NCBI RefSeq assembly: GCF_001570405.1
Contig: NZ_BBYM01000016.1
Location: 1-54,027, forward strand
DNA from: Microtetraspora niveoalba
GTDB lineage: Bacteria > Actinomycetota > Actinomycetes > Streptosporangiales > Streptosporangiaceae
Length of the DNA stretch: 54,027 nt
Reading direction: 5' to 3'
Of the stretch, positions 33,258-41,783 are shown piece by piece. How positions within the stretch are numbered: the first letter of the stretch is position 1; each line of letters starts with the position of its first letter. A program made the position numbers and the translations under genes. The notes under the pieces are model-generated. The model had not been told where the DNA came from and searched no databases. It worked only from the letters and a program-made list of their open reading frames with translations.

Positions 33258-33339
33258 AGGACCCCGCGTCCAGGTTGGCCAGCATGCGCCGCAGCATCGC
33301 GGTGAACGCGGTGACCTCCTCGAGGGTGAATGGCACCAT
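33223..33339 (-). pseudogene. Possible tail of a MarR-type regulator
   Basis: A 38-codon frame from ATG 33339 encodes PFTLEEVTAFTAMLRRMLAN, which resembles the last helix of MarR regulators that ends in an LxxLxxNLD pattern. Nothing upstream continues the family. The frame overlaps the methyltransferase 3' end by 35 bases. It is either a remnant or chance. Confidence 0.25.
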
Positions 33340-33397
33340 CGTCGTCACGGGCCTGGTCGTGGTCGGCGGGGACCCGGGGTGATCGGCGCGGTGGAGC

Positions 33398-34156
33398 TCA
33401 GGGGCCGGTGAGGACGTCGAGCAGGCCGGGCACCACGACACCTGCCCCGTAGACGGAGAACGGGATGAGGAACTGCACGCAGAGGGCGGTGACACATCCA
33501 CGGCCGCCGCCCAACGGAAGCGGCGGCGGGGCCTGCGGGGCGAGCCCGCGCCACAGGGACCGGGGTTCGCAGAGCAGGAACGCGACGGCCCCGATCTGGC
33601 CGATGGTGAACAGCCAGAACCATGCCCAGCGGTTGCCCAGCCGGGGCCGCTCCGTACCGATCATGATGACGAACGCGGCGATCCAGGCGACCGTGACCAT
33701 CCAGCTCACGTGCGGCACGGGCACGACGAACGGCCAGGCGGGGAAGATCCCGTTGCCGTGGACGGCCACGGCCCTGCGCAGCACCGGACGCGGATCGGGT
33801 ACGAAGGCGTCGGCGTCGGCGATGTCCGGTGCGGCGTCGGCCACGAGCCGGGCCTTCGTGTACGGAAGGTCGTCGGGCCACGGCGCCTGCGCGCGGTACC
33901 AGAACAGCGGCGCCGTGGACCAGCGCACCTCCCGCAGTTCGCCCCGTCCGTCCCCGTTCTCGCTGTAGATCACGTAGATGACCCGCCCGGCGTCCAGGCC
34001 GGCGCGCAGGTCCGCCAGATCACGCTCCCGGGGAACGGCGCTCAGGAGGGTGACGAGAGCGCCCCAGAGCAGGACGACGAGCAGGAGCACCCGCACCCAC
34101 AACCCCGCGATCCGGTACGGCTCCCGCATCTCCGGCGTTCCCCGGTACGGACGCAC
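33398..34156 (-). CDS. Multi-pass membrane protein of unknown function
   Basis: The product has about 252 residues from GTG 34156, preceded by GGGGGAG; an ATG at 34201 would add 15 residues. It has a first helix (LLLVVLLWGALVTLL), an extracellular-like domain of about 100 residues with DAGRVIYVIYSENGDGRGEL, then helices around SWMVTVAWIAAFVIMIG, WAWFWLFTIGQIGAVAFLL and VQFLIPFSVYGAGVVVPGLL. I do not recognise a domain. Neighbours give no functional hint. Confidence 0.7.
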   Translation of the reverse strand: MRPYRGTPEMREPYRIAGLWVRVLLLVVLLWGALVTLLSAVPRERDLADLRAGLDAGRVIYVIYSENGDGRGELREVRWSTAPLFWYRAQAPWPDDLPYTKARLVADAAPDIADADAFVPDPRPVLRRAVAVHGNGIFPAWPFVVPVPHVSWMVTVAWIAAFVIMIGTERPRLGNRWAWFWLFTIGQIGAVAFLLCEPRSLWRGLAPQAPPPLPLGGGRGCVTALCVQFLIPFSVYGAGVVVPGLLDVLTGP

Positions 34157-34270
34157 GGTCTCCCCCGATCGTGTCGGCTCGCCACCCCGTACGGAGATCA
34201 TCCCCTAAGGCGCGGCAGCGAGGCGGGAAATGTCCGGATCCGGTCGGAAACCCGGCATACGGCTCCACCG

Positions 34271-35053
34271 TCAGTCGTCGAGGGCGGCGGGGTCGAAGGG
34301 AGGGTCGTCCACCGCCTCGGCCATGGCCTCGATGAGCCGGAGCACCGCGCGGCAGTCGCCGACCGCGTTGTGGTCGCCACCGGGCAGCGCGTGCCTGCGC
34401 CAGTCTCCGCGCCGCTCGTCCCACTCGCCGCGAAACCAGCCGTACACCGTCATCGCGCACTTCCAGGAGAAGCCGCGCGACCAGGCCATGGCGTAGTCGA
34501 GGCTGCGGACGCGGGCGACCTCGGCGCGCAGGAGGCGTCCGTCGTAGCGGCTGTTGTAGACGACGACCGGCCGTGCGGGCCCGGCGAGCACCTCGCTGAG
34601 CCGGGGCAGGACCTCCGCGAAGGCGGGCCGCCCGGCGACGTCGGCGTCCAGGTATCCGTGGATCGCGGACGCCTCGGCCGGGATGGGGACGCCCGGATCG
34701 AGGAGGGTGTCGAGCAGCACGTTCCCGCGCATGTCGAGGACGGCGATCTGCACGGCGCGATCGGTGTTGGGGTCGGTGCCGGTGGTCTCGGTGTCGAGGA
34801 TGACGGCGTTGGAGCGGAGCATCTCGTCGGCCCACCGGATCGACCTCCAGCGCTCGGCCTCGAGATCGATGGTGTCGCGGTCGCGGTAGAGTTCGAACTC
34901 GCGCCCGTCGATGACGACGAGCGCGGCCGGCGGTCTGACCGGCAGGCGGCGTCGCTTCGCGAGCTGCCCCTTGGTGCGGAGGTCACGGGTCATGGCCTGC
35001 CGCCAGGTGAGCCGGGGCAGCCCCTCGGGCGGGACCGCGGGGGAAGTGGTCAT
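34271..35053 (-). CDS. DEDDh 3'-5' exonuclease (DnaQ-like)
   Basis: The 260-residue protein has ExoI as ILDTETTGTD (D87, E89), ExoII as VVVYNSRYDGRLL and ExoIII as GGDHNAVGDCRAV, giving the D-E-D-H-D set of DnaQ-type exonucleases. An N-terminal extension of about 80 residues (QLAKRRRLPVRPP, then a REFELYRDRDTIDLEAERW stretch) is not part of the fold. Similar actinobacterial proteins are annotated as exonucleases of unknown role. It is divergent from endonuclease V, so a DNA-repair or RNA-processing pair is possible. Confidence 0.85.
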   Translation of the reverse strand: MTTSPAVPPEGLPRLTWRQAMTRDLRTKGQLAKRRRLPVRPPAALVVIDGREFELYRDRDTIDLEAERWRSIRWADEMLRSNAVILDTETTGTDPNTDRAVQIAVLDMRGNVLLDTLLDPGVPIPAEASAIHGYLDADVAGRPAFAEVLPRLSEVLAGPARPVVVYNSRYDGRLLRAEVARVRSLDYAMAWSRGFSWKCAMTVYGWFRGEWDERRGDWRRHALPGGDHNAVGDCRAVLRLIEAMAEAVDDPPFDPAALDD

Positions 35054-35147
35054 GATCGCGATATAGCAGCCGCCACCGACACTTTTCGATCTCCCGCGGC
35101 GGACGGTGGGCCGCAGGCGGGCCGGGACGAGCACCAGGGAGGCCGCC

Positions 35148-36029
35148 GTGAAGCCGGGTGGAGAGCCGGGCGCGGGCGTGACCGGACTGCCGGAAGCCAC
35201 GGCGCCGGGCCCGGAAAGCTCGGCGGCAGGCCCGGAGAGCTTGGCGGTAGATCGGGGAAGCGCGGTCGTAGGTCCGGCGAACGCGGCGGTGGAGCTGGAA
35301 AGCACGGCGGTGGGCCCGGAGAGTCCGGCCGAGCGGCCCGGTCCTCTGGCCGGGCGCCTGACCGGGTTCCTGGACGAGTGGCCCATGAGCGTCGCCGAGG
35401 CCGAGGCGGCGCAGGAGCGGCTGCGCCCCCTGACCGACCTCGCCGACCCGGGGCCGGAGACCGTCCTGCACGTCGCCGGCCTGGACGTCGCGTACGCGAC
35501 CGAGGGGGACGGGGTCACGGCGGCCGTGGTGGTCCTCGACGCGCGGACCCTCGACGTGGTGGACCAGGCCGTGGTGCGGGAACGCGCCCGGTTCCCGTAC
35601 GTGCCGGGGCTGTTCGCGTTCCGGGAGCTGCCGCCGCTGCTCACGGCCCTGGAGCGGCTGCGCGTCACGCCCGAGCTGCTGGTCTGCGACGGGTACGGCC
35701 TGGCCCACCCGCGCCGGTTCGGGCTGGCCTGCCACATCGGCGTGCTGACCGGGTTGCCCGCGATCGGGGTCGCCAAGACGGCGTTCGTGGGACGGTACGA
35801 CGTGCCCGCCCCGGAACGCGGCTCGTGGGCGCCGATCGTGGACGGCGGCGAGGTGGTCGGGCGGGCGCTGCGCACCCGCGCCGGGGTCAAGCCGGTCTAC
35901 GTGTCGCAGGGACACCGGATCGGCCTCGACGCCGCCTGCCGTCACGTGCTCCGGCTCGCTCCGGAGTACCGGCTTCCCGAGCCGATCCGCCGCGCCGACC
36001 GGCTGTCCCGCTCGGGCTCGCCCACCTGA
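35148..36029 (+). CDS. nfi: Endonuclease V with repeat-rich N-terminal extension
   Basis: The 293-residue product starts at GTG 35148 behind AGGGAGG. The nuclease domain (about 75-285) shows HVAGLDVAY (catalytic D113), RFPYVPGLFAFRE and CDGYGLAHPRRFGLACHIG, the hallmarks of Nfi, which nicks 3' of deoxyinosine. Residues about 18-65 form an unusual run of GPES/AVxxGxA-type imperfect repeats. An alternative start at ATG 35385 would remove it, but has no comparable ribosome site. The 3' end carries 11-bp repeats that include the stop codon. Confidence 0.9.
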   Translation: MKPGGEPGAGVTGLPEATAPGPESSAAGPESLAVDRGSAVVGPANAAVELESTAVGPESPAERPGPLAGRLTGFLDEWPMSVAEAEAAQERLRPLTDLADPGPETVLHVAGLDVAYATEGDGVTAAVVVLDARTLDVVDQAVVRERARFPYVPGLFAFRELPPLLTALERLRVTPELLVCDGYGLAHPRRFGLACHIGVLTGLPAIGVAKTAFVGRYDVPAPERGSWAPIVDGGEVVGRALRTRAGVKPVYVSQGHRIGLDAACRHVLRLAPEYRLPEPIRRADRLSRSGSPT

Positions 36030-36086
36030 CCCCTATCTGAGCCCCACCTGAGCCGCGCCCCCGTCCGAGCCCCGCCTGAGCCGCGG
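36022..36086 (+). repeat. 11-bp degenerate tandem repeats spanning the nfi stop codon
   Basis: Units CACCTGACCCC, TATCTGAGCCC and CACCTGAGCCG follow each other from 36022, with a further CGCCTGAGCCG near 36074 after a diverged segment. TGA occurs at 36027 (the nfi stop), 36038 and 36049, in all three frames. Confidence 0.65.
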
Positions 36087-36228
36087 ATGCCCTCTTCGAC
36101 CACGGCCGGAAGACGCGTCTGAAGCGTCCCGCACCGCGCGGGAGCGCGCCCGGGATCGGTACGAAACATCTCGATAACGGATGTAACGCCCGTGTTGCCG
36201 GATTTCACATGAGGCCCGTATCGTCTCT

Positions 36229-36258
36229 CCATATTCTATAGAATCCAGAATATGGAGG
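36229..36258. promoter_or_regulatory. Palindromic operator overlapping the ribosome site of the catabolic operon
   Basis: ATTCTATAGAAT (36233-36244) is a perfect 12-bp palindrome. Overlapping it, CCATATTC (36229-36236) and GAATATGG (36248-36255) are perfect 8-bp inverted arms, and the GG of the second arm starts the ribosome site GGAGG (36254-36258). Such sites are typical of GntR/FCD regulators, and one is encoded in this operon (41784-42458). A bound repressor would block transcription start or an mRNA hairpin could hide the ribosome site. Confidence 0.65.
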
Positions 36259-36264
36259 ATCCGG

Positions 36265-37395
36265 ATGAGCACCACCTCGCGAGCAGCGATCGTCGTTGAC
36301 GCCGCGGGCGAGGTGCGTACGAGGTCCTACGAGGTGCCCGACCCGGGGCCGGGCGAGTTCACGCTCAAGGTGGAGCTGTGCGGCGTGTGCGGCACCGACG
36401 CGCACATCTACCAGGGACGGCTGCCGAGCATCACGTTCCCCGTGCTGCTCGGACACGAGATCGTCGGCACCGTGGCCGCGCTCGGCGAGGGGGTGACGGC
36501 CGACCATCGCGGCCGTCCCGTCGCCGTCGGCGACCGCGTCGGCGTCTTCCCGGCCGTGAGCTGCGGCCGCTGCCACCAGTGCCAGGTGCGGCGCCGCCCG
36601 GCGAACTGCCCCGACCGCCGCCCCTCCTACGGGTTCAAGTCCCCGGTGACGGACCCGCCCCACCTGACGGGCGGGTACGCCGAGTACCTGCACGCGGCCA
36701 ACGTCGGCACCGTGTTCCACCGCACGGATCTGCCGCCCGAGGTCGCGGTGCTCCAGGAGCCGCTGTCGGTCGCGCTGCACGGCATCGAGCGTGGCGGGGT
36801 CCGCCTCGGCTCGACCGTGGTCGTGCAGGGCGTCGGCGCGATCGGCCTGATGGCCGTGGTCGCCGCGCGCGCCGCCGGGGCCTCCAGGGTCGTCGCCGTC
36901 GGCGGGCCCGCCGCGCGGCTGGAGCTGGCGGAGGCGCTCGGCGCCGACGCGGTCGTGGACATCACCGAGGTGACCGGCGTCCCCGAGCGGCGGCGGGCGG
37001 TCTTCGACGCGCTCGGCGCGCCCGGGGCCGACTGCGTGGTCGGCGCGAGCGGCTCCCCGCACGCGTTCATGGAGGCCGTCGGGCTGGTGGCCGACGGAGG
37101 CGTCCTGGCCGAGCTGGGCAACTTCACCGACCGGGGCACGGTCCCCTTCAACCCCTTCAGCGACCTCCTGAAGCGGGACATCACCATCGCCGGCGTCTAC
37201 GGCGCCGGCCCCGACATGCAGCGCAGGTACCACGAGGCGCTGCTCATCCTGGAGCGCGGAGGCCGGCCGTACGACCGTGTGGTCAGCCACCGCGTGCCCC
37301 TGGAGCGGGTGGGCGAGGCGCTCACCGCGCTCGGCGGCGGCTTCTCCCTCGACGGCCGGGACATCGTCAAACTCGCGATCGATCCCTGGGCCTGA
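36265..37395 (+). CDS. Zinc-dependent medium-chain alcohol/polyol dehydrogenase
   Basis: This 376-residue MDR enzyme has catalytic zinc ligands in CGVCGTDAHIYQG and GHEIVG, a structural-zinc loop CGRCHQCQVRRRPANC (C-x2-C-x2-C-x7-C) and a Rossmann segment VVQGVGAIGLMAVV. It belongs with threonine/sorbitol/galactitol-type dehydrogenases, and substrate is not assignable. It is the first gene of the polyol/sugar-acid operon, directly behind the palindromic operator, and probably oxidises the imported compound or an intermediate. Confidence 0.88.
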   Translation: MSTTSRAAIVVDAAGEVRTRSYEVPDPGPGEFTLKVELCGVCGTDAHIYQGRLPSITFPVLLGHEIVGTVAALGEGVTADHRGRPVAVGDRVGVFPAVSCGRCHQCQVRRRPANCPDRRPSYGFKSPVTDPPHLTGGYAEYLHAANVGTVFHRTDLPPEVAVLQEPLSVALHGIERGGVRLGSTVVVQGVGAIGLMAVVAARAAGASRVVAVGGPAARLELAEALGADAVVDITEVTGVPERRRAVFDALGAPGADCVVGASGSPHAFMEAVGLVADGGVLAELGNFTDRGTVPFNPFSDLLKRDITIAGVYGAGPDMQRRYHEALLILERGGRPYDRVVSHRVPLERVGEALTALGGGFSLDGRDIVKLAIDPWA

Positions 37396-37452
37396 CCGAC
37401 CCCCCTTTTTCCCCGCAATTCCCCCGTACAACCCTTGAGAGGAGAACCGGCC

Positions 37453-38817
37453 ATGCGCCGTTATCTCCGGCTGGCGGCGGCCGCCGCCGTCTTCAGCCTC
37501 ACCGTCACGGCCTGCGGCTCGTCCGGCGGCGACGACGCCCCCGCGGCCGACGGCGGCGGTCTGGGCACCGCCCAGAACCCGGTGTCGATCCGGGTGCTCG
37601 CCAACGACGCCTTCGCCAAGCAGTGGCAGGACCAGCTCGTCCCCGAGTTCAACAAGAAGTACCCGAACATCAAGGTCACCGTGGACGGCGTGCCGTACAA
37701 CGACCAGCTCGCCAAGTCGATGCTGGAGCTGACCAGCCCGACCGCGACGTACGACGTCGTGCTCGGCGACGACCCGTGGATGCCGCAGCTCGCCAAGACC
37801 GGCGGCCTGGTCGACCTGAAGACCGACCTGACGAAGTTCACCGACGCGAGCTACGACTGGGACGACATCAACGCGGCCGCGCTGGCCGCGGGCGAGTGGG
37901 ACGGCCACCAGTACGGCGTGCCGGTCCGGTCGAACCTGCTGCTCATGTTCTACAACCGGTCGCTGTACAAGAAGGCCGGGGTCGACGAGCCGACGGCGGA
38001 GACGACCTGGGAGCAGTACTTCAAGGACGCGGCCAAGCTCGTCCAGGACACCGACGGCGACGGCAAGACCGACTCCTGGGCCGTCGGCACCTACTTCACC
38101 AAGGACCCGCTGACGCCCACGATCTGGCAGACGGCGCTGAACTCGGCCGGCGGCAAGCTGCTCGACGAGAACCTGAAGGTCCAGTTCGACAACGAGACCG
38201 GCGTCAAGGCGCTGCAGACGCAGATCGACATGCTGAAGTACGCCCCGCCCGGCGCGGCCACCTACCAGTTCAACGAGCCGCTCGAGGCGTTCCGCCAGGG
38301 CAAGGTCGCGACGATGTTCATGTGGGGCAGCGTCTACAAGGGCACGGCCATCGACGAGGCGACGACCACCCTCAAGGAGGACGAGGTCGGGATCACCACG
38401 ATGCCGGCGGGCACCGCGGGTCCCGGCGCGCACCGCGGCATCTGGACCGCCGGCGTGGCGAAGAAGTCGACCCACCAGGCCGCCGCGTGGACCTTCCTCC
38501 AGTGGACGACGTCGAAGGAGGGCGAGCAGTGGATCGGCGCGAACCTGGGCACGTTCCCGGCGCGTAACTCCACTCTTGAGGGCACGCCGCCGGCGCCGTG
38601 GCTGAAGCCCGTCTACACCGCGATCTCGGCCGGCTACGACGCGATCGCCAAGGGCGAGATGTGGCGTCCGCGCCTGCCCGAGTCCGACGCCGTGCAGCAG
38701 ATCCTCGCCCTGCAGACCAGCCGGGCCGTCTCCGGCCAGGCCACGGCCCAGGAGGCGATCCACCAGGCGGCCACCGACATCTCCGCGCTGCTGAAGTCCA
38801 AGGGCTACCAGCAGTGA
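37453..38817 (+). CDS. Sugar/polyol ABC transporter binding lipoprotein (SBP family 1)
   Basis: The 454-residue protein starts at ATG 37453 behind AGGAGA. Its lipoprotein signal ends FSLTVTAC (Cys near 19) with a Ser/Gly/Asp linker. Family-1 landmarks include WQDQLVPEFNKKYPNIKVTV, NNxSLYKKAG-type YNRSLYKKAGVDEP and MFMWGSVYKGTA. It captures a carbohydrate or polyol for the two CUT1 permeases that follow. Confidence 0.9.
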   Translation: MRRYLRLAAAAAVFSLTVTACGSSGGDDAPAADGGGLGTAQNPVSIRVLANDAFAKQWQDQLVPEFNKKYPNIKVTVDGVPYNDQLAKSMLELTSPTATYDVVLGDDPWMPQLAKTGGLVDLKTDLTKFTDASYDWDDINAAALAAGEWDGHQYGVPVRSNLLLMFYNRSLYKKAGVDEPTAETTWEQYFKDAAKLVQDTDGDGKTDSWAVGTYFTKDPLTPTIWQTALNSAGGKLLDENLKVQFDNETGVKALQTQIDMLKYAPPGAATYQFNEPLEAFRQGKVATMFMWGSVYKGTAIDEATTTLKEDEVGITTMPAGTAGPGAHRGIWTAGVAKKSTHQAAAWTFLQWTTSKEGEQWIGANLGTFPARNSTLEGTPPAPWLKPVYTAISAGYDAIAKGEMWRPRLPESDAVQQILALQTSRAVSGQATAQEAIHQAATDISALLKSKGYQQ

Positions 38818-39773
38818 GTGCGGTCAGCACCTCGTCGTCCCGGGCGCGGGCCTCCGGCCCCGCCCGGGGTTCCGGGGGTCCCAACGGGCGGCGGAGGCTC
38901 CGCCTCGGCGAGCCGGGCACGGCGTGGGTGTTCCTCACCCCGGCGATCGTCCTGCTGGCCGGCATGTTGCTGTACCCGATCATCTACACGGTCTGGGTGA
39001 GCCTCTCCGACTTCGACGTCTCGACGTTCCAGCCGGGTGACTGGGTCGGGCTGAAGAACTACGAGGCGGTGATCAACGATCCGGGGTTCCTGCAGTCGCT
39101 CAAGGTGACCGGGATCTACCTGGTGATCGCCCTGCCGCTGCAGCTCGTGCTCGGCTTCGCCATCGCGTTCCTGCTCAACGTCGCGTGGCGGGGCCGCGGC
39201 GTGCTACGGGCACTGTTCCTGATCCCGATGGTGGTCGCCCCGGTGGTCGCGGGCGGCATCTGGCGGATGCTGCTCGACCCGCTGTGGGGCGTGGTGAACT
39301 ACGCCCTCGGCCTGGTCGGGATCGGCCCGATCGAGTGGATCGGCGACCCCACCCTCGCCATGGTCAGCCTCATCCTCATCGACACCTGGCGCTGGACGCC
39401 GTTCGTCGTCCTGGTCGCGTCGGCGGGCATCATGGCCCTGCCGTCCGACGTGTACGAGGCGGCCAGGTCGGACGGCGCGTCGCGCTGGCAGACGCTGCGG
39501 CACGTCACGGTGCCGCTGCTGGTCCCGGTGATCGCGGCGGCCTTCGTCGTCCGCTGGCTGGGCGCGGTCAAGATGTTCGACATCGCGCTCGCGGCGACGA
39601 AGGGCGGCCCGGGCCAGGCGACGGACGTGGTGAACCTCTACATCTACGAGAAGGGGTTCCGGGGGCTGGAGTTCGGCTCGGCGTCGTCGATGGCCACCGT
39701 CGTCCTGATGATCACCATGATCATCACCTTCTTCCTGTTCCGCCTGAGCCGTTATCTGGAGAACCGATGGTGA
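38814..39773 (+). CDS. Carbohydrate ABC permease (MalF/UgpA type)
   Basis: The 319-residue permease starts at GTG 38814 in a GTGA overlap with the SBP stop. A Ser/Arg/Gly-rich cytoplasmic start precedes six helices, beginning AWVFLTPAIVLLAGMLLYPI. The EAA loop is VYEAARSDGASRWQTLRHVTVPLL. No ATPase gene accompanies the permeases, so a shared MsiK-type ATPase encoded elsewhere is expected, as is usual for actinobacterial CUT1 systems. Confidence 0.9.
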   Translation: MSAVSTSSSRARASGPARGSGGPNGRRRLRLGEPGTAWVFLTPAIVLLAGMLLYPIIYTVWVSLSDFDVSTFQPGDWVGLKNYEAVINDPGFLQSLKVTGIYLVIALPLQLVLGFAIAFLLNVAWRGRGVLRALFLIPMVVAPVVAGGIWRMLLDPLWGVVNYALGLVGIGPIEWIGDPTLAMVSLILIDTWRWTPFVVLVASAGIMALPSDVYEAARSDGASRWQTLRHVTVPLLVPVIAAAFVVRWLGAVKMFDIALAATKGGPGQATDVVNLYIYEKGFRGLEFGSASSMATVVLMITMIITFFLFRLSRYLENRW

Positions 39774-40600
39774 GCAGCGGCCGCCTGGGACGGGCGGCGG
39801 CGATCGGCGGGGCGATCCTGGCCACGCTCGTCTTCCTCTTCCCCGTGATCTACATGGTCGGCATCTCGTTCAAGCTGCCGCGCGACATCTTCACGGTGCC
39901 GCCGCGCTGGTTCAGCGAGCTGACCTTCGACAACTACACCAGCTACTTCCACCAGGCCCGCATCCTGCCGCGCATGGTGAACACCATCATCGTGGCCGCC
40001 GGGTCCGCGATCATCTCGATGGTCGCCGGGGCGATGGCCGGGTACGCGCTGACCCGGATGCGGATGCGCGGCGCGGGCGTCATGGCGGGGCTCATCCTGG
40101 CCTCCCGCGCGGTGCCGCCGATCGCCCTCGTGGTGCCGATGTTCCTGGTGGCGCGGCGGCTCGGCCTGACCGACCAGTACATCACCGTGATCCTCGCCTA
40201 TGTGACGTTCCTGGTGCCGTACGTGGTCTGGCTGATGCGCGCGTTCTTCCGGAGCCTGCCCAAGGAGCTGGAGGAGGCGGCGATGCTGGACGGCTGCAGC
40301 CGGTTCGGCGCCTTCTTCCGGATCATCGTGCCGTGCAGCATGCCCGGGCTCATCTCCACGATGATCTACTGCATCATCCTCGCCTGGGAGGAGCTGCTCT
40401 TCGCGCTGATCCTCACCAACGACAAGGCGGTCACCATCCCGGTGGCCATCGCCGGCATCGCGGCCGACACGGAGAACGGCGGCCTGTGGGGGCCGCTGGC
40501 GGCCGTGGGCGTGCTCACCGTCCTCCCCGTGGTGATCTTCGCGCTGGCGGTGCAGAAGTACCTGGTCAAGGGGCTCGCCGACGGGGCCACGAAGGGATGA
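39767..40600 (+). CDS. Carbohydrate ABC permease (MalG/UgpE type)
   Basis: The 277-residue permease starts at ATG 39767, six bases after GGAG and overlapping the previous stop by 7 bases. Helices start at AAIGGAILATLVFLFPVIYM. FKLPRDIFTVPPRWFSELTF and the EAA loop LEEAAMLDGCSRFGAFFRIIVP are typical MalG features. It ends with the KGLADGATKG tail common to CUT1 permeases. Confidence 0.92.
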   Translation: MVSSGRLGRAAAIGGAILATLVFLFPVIYMVGISFKLPRDIFTVPPRWFSELTFDNYTSYFHQARILPRMVNTIIVAAGSAIISMVAGAMAGYALTRMRMRGAGVMAGLILASRAVPPIALVVPMFLVARRLGLTDQYITVILAYVTFLVPYVVWLMRAFFRSLPKELEEAAMLDGCSRFGAFFRIIVPCSMPGLISTMIYCIILAWEELLFALILTNDKAVTIPVAIAGIAADTENGGLWGPLAAVGVLTVLPVVIFALAVQKYLVKGLADGATKG

Positions 40601-40607
40601 GACAGGG

Positions 40608-41768
40608 ATGAGGATCCGCGACGTCCGGGCACGGCTCATCGAGCTGCCCTATCCGCGCCCCTTCGTCCCCTCCTGGGCCCCGGAGGGCGCGCACCGCAGC
40701 ATGTCCGCGGTGATCGTCGAGATCGAGACCGACGAGGGGGTCGTCGGCGTGTCCGGCGGGGACATGGGCCACTCGACCGGGCCGCTGCTCCTGGAGACGA
40801 TCAGGGGCTGGATCCGGCCGCGGCTGGTCGGCATGGACCTGTTCGCCACCCAGCACATCGCCAACCACCTCCGCTACGTCGCGGAGTACGTGTTCCCGCG
40901 GCCGTGGGTGGTGGGCGTGGCGGTCTGGGACGCCGTCGGCAAGGCGTGCGGACAGCCGCTGCACAAGCTGTGGGGCGGGCACGCCGACCGGATGCGCGCG
41001 TACGCGAGCTTCGGCGAGGTCCGCGATCCGGCGCAGCGGGTCGAGGACGCGCTGCGGGTGGTGTCCGAGGGGTTCACCGGGCTCAAGCTACGGGTCCACG
41101 CCGACACGGTGGGCGAGGACATCGCCCAGGTGGCGGCGGTGCGCGAGGCGGTCGGCCCCGGCGTCGCCATCATGGTGGACGCCAACCAGGCGGCGGCCCG
41201 CTGGCGCTACCGGCCCGACGGCAGCCGGATGATGTGGGACTTCGACCGGGCGCTGACCACGGCGCGGGAGCTGGCCGACCTCGGCGTCGCCTGGCTGGAG
41301 GAGCCGCTCCCCCGGCACGACTACCGGGCGCTGCGCGAGCTGACGGCGCTCTCGCCGATCCCGATCGCGGGGGGCGAGCACAACCGTGGCATCGGCCAGC
41401 TCGTGCGGCTGCTGGAGGACGAGTGCTTCACCATCTACCAGCCGGACGCCAACGAGAGCGAGGACATCGCCGCCCTGCGCGACTTCGGCGCCATGGCGGC
41501 GGCGCGGCAGCGCCGGGTCGTCCCGCACGCGTGGGCGACCGGGCTCGGCGTGGCGGGCAACCTGCACCTTTCCGCCTCGCTGCCGACCTGCGACTGGCTG
41601 GAGTACCCGTACGACCCTCCGGTGATCGTCCCCGAGGTCTTCCACGTGATGCTCACCGAGCCTCTTCTCCCTGATTCCACGGGCTTCGTGGCCGTTCCCG
41701 AGGGCCCGGGACTGGGTGTAGAGCTGGACCACGCGGTGATCGAACCGCTGACCGTCCAACGGGTCTGA
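40608..41768 (+). CDS. Enolase-superfamily sugar-acid dehydratase (mandelate racemase-like)
   Basis: The 386-residue protein has an N-terminal capping domain and a barrel with GLKLRVHAD (K160, R162), metal ligands in MVDANQ (D191), WLEEPLP (E231/E232) and GGEHN (E257), and the His of the dyad in VPHAWATG (H307). In the mandelate-racemase group the second barrel residue is often Lys (KxK); here it is Arg. It probably dehydrates an aldonate or similar acid to a 2-keto-3-deoxy acid. The exact substrate cannot be read from sequence. Confidence 0.85.
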   Translation: MRIRDVRARLIELPYPRPFVPSWAPEGAHRSMSAVIVEIETDEGVVGVSGGDMGHSTGPLLLETIRGWIRPRLVGMDLFATQHIANHLRYVAEYVFPRPWVVGVAVWDAVGKACGQPLHKLWGGHADRMRAYASFGEVRDPAQRVEDALRVVSEGFTGLKLRVHADTVGEDIAQVAAVREAVGPGVAIMVDANQAAARWRYRPDGSRMMWDFDRALTTARELADLGVAWLEEPLPRHDYRALRELTALSPIPIAGGEHNRGIGQLVRLLEDECFTIYQPDANESEDIAALRDFGAMAAARQRRVVPHAWATGLGVAGNLHLSASLPTCDWLEYPYDPPVIVPEVFHVMLTEPLLPDSTGFVAVPEGPGLGVELDHAVIEPLTVQRV

Positions 41769-41783
41769 GGGGTGTCGCAAACG

